A stretch of DNA of 64,000 nucleotides from contig NZ_JACIDR010000001.1 in the NCBI RefSeq assembly GCF_014196425.1, forward strand, positions 930,001-994,000, written 5' to 3'. Shown here piece by piece: positions 1 through 8,521 of this stretch. Both the position numbers and the translations under genes were made by a program. Source of the DNA: Hansschlegelia beijingensis. Lineage in GTDB: Bacteria > Pseudomonadota > Alphaproteobacteria > Rhizobiales > Methylopilaceae. The notes under the pieces were generated by a model, which saw only the letters and a list, made by a program, of their open reading frames with translations, ran no database searches and was not told the origin of the DNA. Every line of letters begins with the position of its first letter. The stretch's first letter is position 1.

Positions 1-129
1 GAACCGCCTGCCCAGTGAGCCGTTGAGGTCGAGAAATCCGATATGCAGCCGGCCCGGCGCGATGACGCGCACCGCCCGGAGGGCGCGCGAGGGGTCGCCG
101 TCCAGGCGATTTTGCGGGGTGACTCTCAT
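1..129 (-). CDS. Beta-ribofuranosylaminobenzene 5'-phosphate synthase, N-terminal fragment
   Basis: Only the first 43 codons are present; the gene reads leftward off the window edge. The ATG is at 127-129 on the minus strand. The peptide contains APGRLHIGFLDLNGSLGRRF, the N-terminal strand signature of GHMP-type RFAP synthases, which in archaea and H4MPT methylotrophs join p-hydroxybenzoate or p-aminobenzoate with phosphoribosyl pyrophosphate in methanopterin synthesis. It is divergent from the pterin dehydratase/fhc operon across about 158 bp, which fits a cofactor role. The assignment rests on a short N-terminal motif plus context; another GHMP-family member is possible but less likely here. 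Confidence 0.72.
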   Translation of the reverse strand, partial: MRVTPQNRLDGDPSRALRAVRVIAPGRLHIGFLDLNGSLGRRF

Positions 130-287
130 GGCGTTTCCGGCGGCACCTTATTCGCCGCGGGCCGCGCTCGCCAACCTCGCTCCTTGGCCTAAGTCGCTAT
201 CGGACGAAACGTCGCGACGCGTTGCGCCGGCTCAAAGCGCTGTGTAAGCCTCGCGCCACTTCCAGTGTTTTGGGGCTCCGTCCGCCA

Positions 288-662
288 ATGGCCGAACGAA
301 AAGCCGTCATTCCGCCAGATCAGGTGGAGGCCCGCCTCGCCGCCGAGCTGCCCAAGTGGCGGCTGGAGGACGGCTGGATCCGGCGCACCTACAAGACCCA
401 GAGCTGGAAGAGCACGCTGATGGTGATCAACACCGTCGGCCATCTTGCGGAGGCCGCGTGGCATCATCCGGACCTCACCGCCTCCTACGCCTGGGTGGAG
501 GTGCGGCTGATGTCCCACGACGCCAAGGGAATCACAGATCGCGACTTTGAGCTCGCGAAGAAGATAGAGAGCGTCATTCAATGGCAGCCCGGCTTGGAAG
601 GCGGCGCGCTCGAGGGCACGCCGCAGGGCGACCAGCGCTTCGCGTATGTGAAGTATGACTGA
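288..662 (+). CDS. Pterin-4a-carbinolamine dehydratase family protein
   Basis: A 124-residue protein of the PhhB/DCoH family. The family active-site pattern is visible: E-x3-HHP, then a Tyr six residues on, and His-x8-Asp (WHHPDLTASYAW followed by MSHDAKGITDRD). The family dehydrates 4a-hydroxytetrahydrobiopterin, but no aromatic amino acid hydroxylase is nearby. The stop overlaps the fhcB start by 8 bp, so it is the first gene of the fhc operon, and a role in handling tetrahydromethanopterin or its precursors is inferred. ATG 288 was chosen over an in-frame TTG at 222 because the conserved domain begins just after it. The Shine-Dalgarno sequence is weak. Confidence 0.85.
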   Translation: MAERKAVIPPDQVEARLAAELPKWRLEDGWIRRTYKTQSWKSTLMVINTVGHLAEAAWHHPDLTASYAWVEVRLMSHDAKGITDRDFELAKKIESVIQWQPGLEGGALEGTPQGDQRFAYVKYD

Positions 663-1899
663 CGTGTCCAGCGGCGGCGTTACGCATCACGACGTCGTAT
701 GCCCGTTCTGCGGTTTGGGCTGCGACGACGTCTCGCTTACGGTTCGGGGGAACGCTGTCGAGGCCGGGGAGGGCGCCTGCGGGCGCGCCGCCGCGCTGTT
801 CCGGCGCTCGGCCGATCCCGCGCCCTCGGCGCGCGTGATGGGCCGCGAGGTGGCCCTCGACGAGGCGCTGGCCGCCGCCGCGGAGCTGGTCTCCGCCGCG
901 CGGTCGCCGGTCTATGGCGGGCTCGGCACGGACGTCGACGGCGTCAGGGCGCTGATCAAGCTCGCCAGCAAGACGGGCGGCAGCGTCGATCACTATGCTT
1001 CGACGGGCCTGTTCCGGAACCTCTCGACCTCCCAGCGCAAGGGCTGGATCGCGACCACGCTCGCGGAGGTCCGCAACCATTGCGACCTTCTGGTGGTGAT
1101 CGGTCCCGACCCCTCGGAGGCGTTCCACCGGCTCTACAACCGGATCACGCCGCCGACCGGCCGCTTCATCAAGGGCAAGCGCAAGGTCGTGTTCCTCGGT
1201 GGCGCGCCGTCCGATGAGGCGCGCGCTCAGCTTGAGGGCGTGGAGATCCAGACGATCGCCGTTCCGGAAGGCGAGCTTCTCGATGCGCTGTCGCGTCTGC
1301 AGGGGCTGCTCTCGGACGCTCCGGCGGTGCCGGGCGGCCCCGATCTCGCCGCGCTCGCGGAGGGGCTCAAGGGCGCGCATTACGGGGTGCTGGCCTGGAG
1401 CGCCGGAATGCTCGGCGGGGACGGCGACCTGATCGTGGAGCGAGCCTCGATCATCGTCGACATCCTGAACGTCGACACCCGCGCCGCCTGTCTGCCGCTC
1501 GCGGGCCGGGACAATCTGATCGGCGCGAACCAGGCGTTCCTGTGGAACATCGGCTTCCCGCTGCGGACCGCGTTCCGCGGCGGCCAGGCCGACCACGACC
1601 AGCTGCTCAACAGCACGGAAGAAGCGCTTAAGTCCGGCGATCTGCTGATCTGGACCTCGGCTTTCCGGCCGGAGCAGCCGCCCGCCTTCGAGGGCCAGCT
1701 GGTCGCCTTCGCGCATCCCGACACGATCTTCGAGCGCGAGCCGGAGGTGTTCGTGCCGGTCGGTCAGCCCGGCCTCGATCATCGCGGGCTCGCGTTCCGC
1801 ACCGACACCGTGGTGAGCATTCCCCTCGGGCATTATCGCGACGCCGGCCTGCCGAGCATCGCGATGGTGGCCAAGGGTCTTCGGGAGCGTCTGTCATGA
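655..1899 (+). CDS. fhcB: Formyltransferase/hydrolase complex subunit B
   Basis: A 414-residue homolog of formylmethanofuran dehydrogenase subunit B. In bacteria FhcB is part of the cytoplasmic Fhc complex that converts formyl-H4MPT to formate through methylofuran and is not itself thought to perform redox chemistry. The N-terminus keeps the CPFCGLGC motif (residues about 16-23) and a fourth Cys in GACGRAA, the positions that bind a [4Fe-4S] cluster in the archaeal enzyme. No obvious molybdopterin-ligating selenocysteine or cysteine segment was recognised. It overlaps the pterin dehydratase gene by 8 bp and fhcA by 4 bp (ATGA), indicating one translationally coupled operon. Confidence 0.95.
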   Translation: MTDVSSGGVTHHDVVCPFCGLGCDDVSLTVRGNAVEAGEGACGRAAALFRRSADPAPSARVMGREVALDEALAAAAELVSAARSPVYGGLGTDVDGVRALIKLASKTGGSVDHYASTGLFRNLSTSQRKGWIATTLAEVRNHCDLLVVIGPDPSEAFHRLYNRITPPTGRFIKGKRKVVFLGGAPSDEARAQLEGVEIQTIAVPEGELLDALSRLQGLLSDAPAVPGGPDLAALAEGLKGAHYGVLAWSAGMLGGDGDLIVERASIIVDILNVDTRAACLPLAGRDNLIGANQAFLWNIGFPLRTAFRGGQADHDQLLNSTEEALKSGDLLIWTSAFRPEQPPAFEGQLVAFAHPDTIFEREPEVFVPVGQPGLDHRGLAFRTDTVVSIPLGHYRDAGLPSIAMVAKGLRERLS

Positions 1900-3557
1900 G
1901 CGCCGTGCGCATCACCGGCGGCAAGGTCCTCGATCCGGCGAACGGCGAAGTCGGGGTCGAGCGCGACGTCTTCATCCAGGACGGCCGCATCGCCGCGTCC
2001 GGAGCGGTGGGCGAGGGCGTGACCGAGACGATCGACGCCAAGGGCGGCGTCGTCATGGCCGGCGCGATCGACATCCACACCCATATCGCGGGCGGCAAGT
2101 CGAACATCGCGCGTCTGCTGATGGTCGAGGAGCAGCGGGCGATCCGCGAGCCCGCGGGCCCGTTCTGCGCCTGCGGCGGCGGGCTTTCGACCATGACCGC
2201 GCACGCCACCGGCTGCCGGTACGTGGAGATGGGCTACACGGCGGCATTCGAACCCGCCGTGGTCGGCGCCAATGCGCGGCACATGCATTACGAGATGGGC
2301 GACATCCCGTTCCTCGACACCGGCGGCTATCTGGTGCTGGGCAACGATGACTTCCTGCTCGATCTGATCGCCAGCGGCGCGGGTCAGCAGGCCGTCAACG
2401 ACTATGTCGCCTGGATGCTCGCCGCGACCAAGTGCATGGCGATCAAGATCGTCAATCCGGGCGGCATCAACGCCTTCAAGTTCAACGCGCGCAGGCTCGA
2501 CCTCGACGAGGCCAACCCGCATTACGAGATCACCCCGCGCAAGATCCTCACCACGCTCATCCGGGCGGTGACCGAGCTCGGGCTGGCGCATCCGATTCAC
2601 CTGCACGGCTGCAATCTCGGCGTGCCGGGCAACGAGCAGACCACGCTCGACACGATCGCGGCGACCGAGGGCCTCCCCCTGCACATGACGCATGTGCAGT
2701 TCCACTCCTACGGGACCGAGGGCGACCGGAAGTTCTCCTCCGGAGCGGCCAAGATCGCCGAGGCCGTGAACAAGAACCCGAACATCTCGATCGACGTCGG
2801 CCAGATCATGTTCGGCCAGACCGTGACGGCTTCCGCCGACCTGATGTCGCAACACCGCAACCGCGGCATCGCCACGCCGAAGCGCTGGATCGGCATGGAC
2901 ATCGAGATGGACGCGGCCTGCGGGATCGTGCCCTTCGAGTACAAAGACAAGTCCTTCGTCAACGCGCTGCAGTGGGCCATCGGGCTGGAGCTGTTCCTGC
3001 TGGTCGAGGACCCCTGGCGGATCTTCCTGACGACCGACCACCCCAACGGCGCTCCCTTCACCACCTATCCGCATCTGCTGCGGCTGCTGATGGACAAGCC
3101 GTTCCGCGACGAGCAGTTCGCCAAGCTGCCGAAGTCGGCGCGCAAGCACTCCATCCTCAATGAGCTGAAGCGGGAATACACGCTCGAGGAGATCGCGATC
3201 GTCACCCGGGCGGCGCCCGCCAAGATCCTCGGCCTGACCGATCGCGGACATCTCGGGGCCGGCGCCGCCGGCGACGTCGTGATCTATCGCGACGATCCCG
3301 ACCGCGAGGCGATGTTCTCCAAGGCCGAGTACGTCCTGAAGGACGGGCGGGTCGTGGTGAAGGACGGCGAGATCGTCGACGTCGTCTATGGCCGCACCCA
3401 CTCGGTCGCTCCCGACTACGACAAGAGCATGGACGCCAAGCTCGACCGCTGGTTCGACCAGGCGATCGGCTTCAAGGCCAAGACCTTCAAGATGCGGGAC
3501 CACGAGATCCGCGACGGACAGGGCACGGTCGTGCACGCCACCAAGAGGTCCGCATGA
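1896..3557 (+). CDS. fhcA: Formyltransferase/hydrolase complex subunit A (formylmethanofuran hydrolase)
   Basis: A 553-residue amidohydrolase-fold protein. It hydrolyses the formyl group of formyl-methylofuran to formate at a binuclear metal site. The metal-binding segment DIHTHIAGGKSN lies near residue 60, further histidines occur in PIHLHGCNLG and LPLHMTHVQFH, and an aspartate lies in TTDHPNGAPF. Its length matches other bacterial FhcA proteins. It overlaps fhcB and fhcD by 4 bp each. Catalytic residues appear intact, so this is expected to be the active hydrolase of the complex. Confidence 0.96.
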   Translation: MSAVRITGGKVLDPANGEVGVERDVFIQDGRIAASGAVGEGVTETIDAKGGVVMAGAIDIHTHIAGGKSNIARLLMVEEQRAIREPAGPFCACGGGLSTMTAHATGCRYVEMGYTAAFEPAVVGANARHMHYEMGDIPFLDTGGYLVLGNDDFLLDLIASGAGQQAVNDYVAWMLAATKCMAIKIVNPGGINAFKFNARRLDLDEANPHYEITPRKILTTLIRAVTELGLAHPIHLHGCNLGVPGNEQTTLDTIAATEGLPLHMTHVQFHSYGTEGDRKFSSGAAKIAEAVNKNPNISIDVGQIMFGQTVTASADLMSQHRNRGIATPKRWIGMDIEMDAACGIVPFEYKDKSFVNALQWAIGLELFLLVEDPWRIFLTTDHPNGAPFTTYPHLLRLLMDKPFRDEQFAKLPKSARKHSILNELKREYTLEEIAIVTRAAPAKILGLTDRGHLGAGAAGDVVIYRDDPDREAMFSKAEYVLKDGRVVVKDGEIVDVVYGRTHSVAPDYDKSMDAKLDRWFDQAIGFKAKTFKMRDHEIRDGQGTVVHATKRSA

Positions 3558-4450
3558 TCCTCAACGGCGTCGAGATCCGCGACAGCTTCGCGGAGGCGTT
3601 CCCGATGGTCGGGACGCGTTTGATCATCACGGCGGACACGCCGCGCTGGGCGATGACCGCCGCGAAGACCATGACGGGCTTCGCGACCTCGGTGATCGGC
3701 TGCGGCTGCGAGGCGGGCGTGGAGCGCGTCGTTCCGGCCGAGGAGACGCCGGACGGACGGCCCGGCGTCGCCGTGCTCATCTTCGCGATGGACATCAAGG
3801 GGCTGAAGGCGGTCGTGCCGCTCCGCATCGGGCAGTGCGTGCTGACCTCGCCGACCTCGGCCTGCTTCGCCGGCATGACCGGCGGCGACACGGTCTCCAT
3901 CGGCAAGGCGCTGCGCTATTTCGGCGACGGCTGGCAGATCGCCAAGAACGTCGACGGGCGCAGGATCTGGCGCATTCCGGTGATGGAAGGCGAGTTCGTC
4001 TGCGACCATGAGAGCGGCACCGTGTCCGGGGTCGGCGGCGGGAACATCCTGATCCTCGCGACCTCGCGCGGCGAGGCGCTCGCCGCCGCCGAAGCCGCCG
4101 TCGACGCCATGGAAAAGGTCGAAGGCTGCATCCTGCCGTTCCCGGGCGGCGTGGTGCGGTCCGGCTCGAAGGTCGGCTCGAAGTACAAAGGCATGTTCGC
4201 CTCCACCAACAACTTCTACTGCCCGACGCTGCGGGCGCAGACGCCGACGCAGCTTCCGCCGGAGGTCGCCTCGGTGATGGAGATCGTGATCGACGGAGTC
4301 TCGCCGGAAGCGGTCTCGGCCTGCACGCGCGCCGGCATCGAGGCGGTCGTCGCGCTCGGCCGCGCCAAGGGCGTGGTGGCGATCGACGCCGGAAACTACG
4401 GCGGCAACCTCGGGCCGTTCCACTTCAAGCTGCGGGAGATCATGGCGTGA
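3554..4450 (+). CDS. fhcD: Formylmethanofuran:tetrahydromethanopterin formyltransferase
   Basis: A 298-residue protein of the archaeal Ftr family. In methylotrophs FhcD moves the formyl group from formyl-H4MPT to methylofuran inside the Fhc complex, working in the direction opposite to methanogenesis. Family features include the N-terminal EIRDSFAEAFPM segment, the GGNILI strand and the conserved C-terminal AIDAGNYGGNLGPFHFKL. Full length, with ATGA overlaps to fhcA before it and fhcC after it. Confidence 0.96.
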   Translation: MILNGVEIRDSFAEAFPMVGTRLIITADTPRWAMTAAKTMTGFATSVIGCGCEAGVERVVPAEETPDGRPGVAVLIFAMDIKGLKAVVPLRIGQCVLTSPTSACFAGMTGGDTVSIGKALRYFGDGWQIAKNVDGRRIWRIPVMEGEFVCDHESGTVSGVGGGNILILATSRGEALAAAEAAVDAMEKVEGCILPFPGGVVRSGSKVGSKYKGMFASTNNFYCPTLRAQTPTQLPPEVASVMEIVIDGVSPEAVSACTRAGIEAVVALGRAKGVVAIDAGNYGGNLGPFHFKLREIMA

Positions 4451-5250
4451 CCGGCGTGATCCTCACCGCGCGCGGCGACTTCGAAGCCCGCGTCGACCTG
4501 ACTGGCGTGCTGCCCGGCGCAGACGGCGGCCTCGCTAAGCGCGCGATCCCCTATGGGGGCCGCGTGGTGGAGCTGGGCGAACTGTTCGACGTCTCGGGCT
4601 CAGGCGCCGAGCGGCTGACGATCGAGGGCGGCGACGCCCGCCTCGACGGCGTGGGCGCGGGTCTCTCCGAGGGAGAGATCGTCGTCCGCGGCGACGTCGG
4701 CGCGCGGCTGGGCCACAAGATGAGCGGCGGCATGATCTCCGTGAAGGGATCCGCCGGCGCTTACGCGGCGAGCGAGATGTCGGGCGGCAAGATCGCGATC
4801 GGCGGCGACGCCGGCGAGCGCCTCGGCGCGGCCGCTGACGGCAGCCGGCGCGGCATGAGCGGCGGGGTCGTGATCCTCGGCGGCTCCGCCGGCGCCCGCT
4901 CCGCGGAGAGGCTGCGCGGAGGCGTCGTCGTGATCGAGGGCGACGCCGGCGAAGGCGCGGCTTCCGATCTGATCGCCGGCACCGTCGCGGTCGGCGGCAG
5001 GCTCGCCGGCGGCGCCGGCCGCGGCATGAAGCGCGGGACGCTGTTTCTCCGGTCGCCGGAGGGGCTGTCGGGCGGCTTCAGGGACGCAGGCGAGCATGAC
5101 CTCGTCCTGCTTCGGGTGCTCGTCCGGCGCTCGGCGGAGCTTGCGGCCTTCCTCGGCCCTGACATCACCCGCGCCCATCGTTTCGCGGGCGACCTCTACG
5201 CGGGCGGAAAGGGCGAAGCGCTCGTGGTGGCGCCGTCCGGCCGGATGTGA
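4447..5250 (+). CDS. fhcC: Formyltransferase/hydrolase complex subunit C
   Basis: A 267-residue right-handed beta-helix protein related to FmdC/FwdC and to the C-terminal domain of glutamate synthase. The repeating pattern of GG, MSGG and GDAG turns (for example KMSGGMISVKGSAG and GRGMKRGTLF) runs from about residue 60 to 210. It is the structural subunit of the Fhc complex. Last gene of the fhcBADC operon; it ends 10 bp from the stop of the convergent MfnB-like gene. Confidence 0.95.
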   Translation: MTGVILTARGDFEARVDLTGVLPGADGGLAKRAIPYGGRVVELGELFDVSGSGAERLTIEGGDARLDGVGAGLSEGEIVVRGDVGARLGHKMSGGMISVKGSAGAYAASEMSGGKIAIGGDAGERLGAAADGSRRGMSGGVVILGGSAGARSAERLRGGVVVIEGDAGEGAASDLIAGTVAVGGRLAGGAGRGMKRGTLFLRSPEGLSGGFRDAGEHDLVLLRVLVRRSAELAAFLGPDITRAHRFAGDLYAGGKGEALVVAPSGRM

Positions 5251-5260
5251 GTCCGGACCC

Positions 5261-5956
5261 TCACGCGGCCTGGCGGGATTCCGCCAGCGCCTGCCGTATC
5301 GAGGTCATCGCGGCCGGGTGAAGCCGGCCGGTCCGGCCGCCTTCACATAGCGCCCCGCGAAATCCGAGATAGTCCGGTCCGATCGCCGCCAGCGGCGCGA
5401 CGTCGTCCGACTTCAGCGAACCCGCAAGACCCGTGAGCAGGCCGAGCCCACGCGCCGCGCCTACGAACCGTCGCAGGTCAGGCTCGGACAAATGCGCCCG
5501 GAGGCCGCCAGCGGATTTGTCGGCGGTGTCCAGCATCGCTCCACGGAAGCCGGCCGCCGCGATCCGAGGAAGCAGTCCGAAGTCGGACGCGCGATCGGCG
5601 AAGAAGACGGCGATCAGCTGCGCCCGCTCTGCGAGCGGCCGGAGCGCCGCGAGACACCCAGCGACGTCGCCCGCGAACAGTCCGAGCTTCACCATCGGAA
5701 CGCCCGTCGCCGCCACCCGCTCGGCGGCCGCGCGGACCAGCTCCGGCGCCATGGGCTGATCGCCGATCGTGGCGCTCAGCGCCGGCTTGGGCCCCATCCA
5801 GGTCCGCCAGCGCTCCACGGCGGCCGTGAGCTCCGGAGTTTCCCATGCGCCCAAAGCGCCTTGCGCGGGATTCTTCAAGTCCACGATGTCGGCTCCGCCG
5901 GCGCGGACGAGCTCCATCTCGTCAAGCGTGGCGACGCTCGCCAGGAGGCCGGTCAT
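5261..5956 (-). CDS. MfnB-like (5-formylfuran-3-yl)methyl phosphate synthase
   Basis: A 231-residue TIM-barrel protein of the archaeal MfnB family, which makes the furan ring of methanofuran from two glyceraldehyde 3-phosphates. The start MTGLLASVATLDEMEL and the segment ADIVDLKNPAQGALG carry the family lysine (K28 here), and MVKLGLF supplies a second conserved lysine. ATG 5956 was chosen because it overlaps the DUF447 stop by 4 bp and gives the family N-terminus; a longer frame exists upstream but is unlikely. Last gene of the leftward cofactor operon; in bacteria the product cofactor is methylofuran. Confidence 0.85.
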   Translation of the reverse strand: MTGLLASVATLDEMELVRAGGADIVDLKNPAQGALGAWETPELTAAVERWRTWMGPKPALSATIGDQPMAPELVRAAAERVAATGVPMVKLGLFAGDVAGCLAALRPLAERAQLIAVFFADRASDFGLLPRIAAAGFRGAMLDTADKSAGGLRAHLSEPDLRRFVGAARGLGLLTGLAGSLKSDDVAPLAAIGPDYLGFRGALCEGGRTGRLHPAAMTSIRQALAESRQAA

Positions 5957-6519
5957 GACGCCGCCCGCGCGCGGTGGTCGCGGATCGCGTCGAGCAGCCA
6001 CTGCCAGGCCTCGAGCTCGCTTGGCCCCGCGGTCTTGTCGATCGCGATCTGCAGATAGGCGAACTCGGCGTCGATCTTCTCAGGCGGCAGCATGTTCAGG
6101 CGGCTCACCAGGACGGCCCCCTCGAGGACGGCTGCGATCGCCCGGTTGAGGCCGAGGAATGCGCGATGGGTTTTCTCGGCGACGACCACGCAGTGCAGCT
6201 TCGGGCGCTCGTCGCTTCCGTCTATCCGCGCCACCCGCACCTCGTGGTGCGACAGGGCGGCTTGCAGGCGAACCGACGGAATCGCGCTCGTCGCGACGGT
6301 CGGCCAGGTCGGGAGCCGACGGGTGACGCAGCCGGCGAAGATCCGGGCGTCATCCGTGAAGTTCACCACGCCGCAACGCGTCGCGAGGAAGTTGTCGAGG
6401 GTCGTCGAAGGGCGGAAGGGTTGCAGCAGCCAGCCTTCCTCGGTCGGGGTCGCGCCCATCGGCGCGACATGAGGGACCCCGTCAGGCGAGAGCGTGGTGA
6501 CGACCGTCTCGCGGATCAT
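5953..6519 (-). CDS. DUF447 family protein
   Basis: A 188-residue protein with a flavin-reductase-like N-terminal part: MIRETVVTTLSPDGVPHVAP followed by PFRPSTTLDNFLATRCGVVNFTDDARIFA-type segments. DUF447 occurs in methanogens and in H4MPT-using methylotrophs; I know of no assigned reaction. Its overlap by 4 bp with both neighbours in an operon of methylofuran/H4MPT synthesis genes suggests a step in that pathway, possibly FMN-dependent. No signal peptide, so cytoplasmic. Confidence 0.8.
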   Translation of the reverse strand: MIRETVVTTLSPDGVPHVAPMGATPTEEGWLLQPFRPSTTLDNFLATRCGVVNFTDDARIFAGCVTRRLPTWPTVATSAIPSVRLQAALSHHEVRVARIDGSDERPKLHCVVVAEKTHRAFLGLNRAIAAVLEGAVLVSRLNMLPPEKIDAEFAYLQIAIDKTAGPSELEAWQWLLDAIRDHRARAAS

Positions 6520-7940
6520 GACGGCTCGGCCTTTGCGCCGCGCTTCGCGGCGAGCGTGGAGCCAGCCTCCTTGAACCCCATCTTGTGGGCCTCCTCGACG
6601 CTTTCCGCGGTTACGGCGGCCACGCCGAACCGCAGGCCTTCATCCTGCGCGTAGCGCTTGCCGAGCCGGAAGGCGATCTCGGCGCGGGCGGTCTCGACGC
6701 CGAGGTAGAATGCGTGCGCCGCGTCGCCCTCGACCGCCAGATGCGGGAAATGGTCGAAAGGATCCGTCGCCAGCCAATGGCCGTCGCGGTTGAACACGTG
6801 CACTCCGGCCTCGCTCACCTGGATGCGGTAGTTGGGATCGCGGATCTGGCCCGCCAGGCTTTCAATATCGGCGGCGCTCGACGTGACAGGCCGGCGATCG
6901 CGCAGCGCCATGAGCCCGCCGCCGAAGCCCTGAGGCAGCGAGTTCGCCTCGCGGGCGGCGAAGAACTCCCGGCGCGCGCGGTCGAACTCCCGCACTGCCG
7001 TCCGGCAATGGGGGCTCACCTGCACCGCCAGCACGGCGGCGACCCTGAGCTCCGAGATCATCCCCATCAGAATCGCGTTGATGCCGGTGGTGTCCGCATC
7101 AGTCAGTTCGGTGACGTTGCCGATCCCCATCAGGATCGGGGCGTCCGGCCGCTGTCGCCTGAGCTCGGCGTAGCGCACGACCGACTCGGTGAAGCCGAAA
7201 TGGATGGGATCGAGGATCGGGTCCGCGAGATAGGGCGCCCCCTTTGCCGCCATGGCGTCCATCGCCCTCAGCAGCGAGGCCATGTCGCCAGGAGAGGACG
7301 GCACGAGAACCGGAACGGCGTCCCCCTCGTCGGCGATCCCCAGCGTATTCTCGTGCAGGCTCAGAAGGTAGCTCGCTCCGGCGCGGTTGGCGCGGGCGAG
7401 TTCCTCTCCATCCGCGGAATCGACGCTGACCCTGAAGCCCGCTTGGGCGAGCGCCGCGATCGAGTCCTCCAGATGCGGGAAAGCCGTATCGGGCATGCAG
7501 CCGAGGTCGATCACGTCGGCCCCGTCGGCGGCGAGCATCCGGGCTCGGGCGACGATCTCCTCCACCGACAGCCCGGTCGCGTCCACGATCTCGGCGAAGA
7601 TCAGGCAGTCGTGACGCGACAGGTCCGGCTCGACGCCGCCCTGGCCGAAGAAGGTGGGGAGATCGGCGAGCTCCTCCGGCCCTCGCTCGAAGCGCGCTCC
7701 GAAGCGGTCGCTCAAGCGGTCCAGGTCTCCCCGGAAACGGCCAGGCAGCACCACCCGGTCCACCGCGTCAGGCATTTTCAGCCGGCGCTCGATGATCTCC
7801 GCGGTCATCAGCGCCGCGACCTTGACGCCGATGTTCACCACCACCGGATCGAGCGCGTCGTTGCGCAGCTCGTCGGCCATGCGCGCCACGCGCTGCTCGG
7901 CGAGCGAGCCCGTCAGCAGGGCGACCCTCTCAGCGCTCAC
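6516..7940 (-). CDS. Dihydropteroate synthase-like protein (DUF6513/TIGR00284 type)
   Basis: A 474-residue cytoplasmic protein. The N-terminal ~120 residues look like a nucleotide- or phosphate-binding fold (VALLTGSLAEQRV). A central DHPS-like barrel follows (ADGADVIDLGCMPD, FRVSVDSADGEEL, ILMGIGNVTEL), then a separate C-terminal domain from about residue 340. Such proteins are shared by methanogens and H4MPT methylotrophs and are thought to act in methanopterin synthesis, although canonical DHPS makes dihydropteroate in folate synthesis. Overlaps both neighbours by 4 bp. The exact reaction is unproven. Confidence 0.85.
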   Translation of the reverse strand: MSAERVALLTGSLAEQRVARMADELRNDALDPVVVNIGVKVAALMTAEIIERRLKMPDAVDRVVLPGRFRGDLDRLSDRFGARFERGPEELADLPTFFGQGGVEPDLSRHDCLIFAEIVDATGLSVEEIVARARMLAADGADVIDLGCMPDTAFPHLEDSIAALAQAGFRVSVDSADGEELARANRAGASYLLSLHENTLGIADEGDAVPVLVPSSPGDMASLLRAMDAMAAKGAPYLADPILDPIHFGFTESVVRYAELRRQRPDAPILMGIGNVTELTDADTTGINAILMGMISELRVAAVLAVQVSPHCRTAVREFDRARREFFAAREANSLPQGFGGGLMALRDRRPVTSSAADIESLAGQIRDPNYRIQVSEAGVHVFNRDGHWLATDPFDHFPHLAVEGDAAHAFYLGVETARAEIAFRLGKRYAQDEGLRFGVAAVTAESVEEAHKMGFKEAGSTLAAKRGAKAEPS

Positions 7941-8521
7941 GCTGCGACGCCGAAGGGCGCGGAGATGGCCTCGGCGAGCGCCTCGGGAGAAGCGCGGCCG
8001 ACGCAGACGATCTCTCCTGCGAAGGCTTCAGCAAGGCGAGGAAAGTGCCCGTCGACCAGACCGGCGCGCGCCCATTCGGCGGGGACCGAGGTCGCCGGCG
8101 CTTCGGCGGCTTTCACAAGGACCAGCTTGCGCGCCCCGAGCGCGCCGGCGAGCCAAAGCGCGAGGCTGTCTGACGTCACGTCCCAGCTTGCGGGCAACGG
8201 CGCCGAAGACGCCATCCGGCGCGGCAGCCAAAGCGCGGGACGCCCGCTCGACGCCTCGAAATCCGCGCGCGAGGCGCATGCGCTGAACCCCGGCGCGCGG
8301 TCGAGCAACAGATGGCTGACCTGCTCCATCGCGAGAATGGCCATCCGGTGCGCGGCCGCGTCGCTGAAGCCGAGCCGCGCCTGCGCCTCGCGCACCGCAT
8401 CGGCGAAGCGGCCGCCGCCAGGCGCCACGACCGCCGAATGGCGCTCCGCTATGGCGAGCAGCTGGGCCAGCGCGCCATGCTCGATGAGGCTGCCGCCCAG
8501 TTTCACGACCGTCGGTCTCAT
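7937..8521 (-). CDS. MfnE-like amino acid kinase family protein
   Basis: A 194-residue small amino-acid-kinase-fold protein. The N-terminal VVKLGGSLI and the VVAPGGGRFADAVRE nucleotide/substrate loops are typical of the family. In archaea MfnE phosphorylates [5-(aminomethyl)furan-3-yl]methyl phosphate to the diphosphate used in methanofuran assembly. First gene of the leftward cofactor operon, coupled by a 4-bp overlap to the DHPS-like gene. Given MfnB in the same operon, methylofuran synthesis is the best reading. Confidence 0.8.
   Translation of the reverse strand: MRPTVVKLGGSLIEHGALAQLLAIAERHSAVVAPGGGRFADAVREAQARLGFSDAAAHRMAILAMEQVSHLLLDRAPGFSACASRADFEASSGRPALWLPRRMASSAPLPASWDVTSDSLALWLAGALGARKLVLVKAAEAPATSVPAEWARAGLVDGHFPRLAEAFAGEIVCVGRASPEALAEAISAPFGVAA

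Noticed and set aside
1833-3536. A 567-codon minus-strand frame across fhcA.
   Set aside because: His/Asp/Arg-rich antisense translation of fhcA with no family features.
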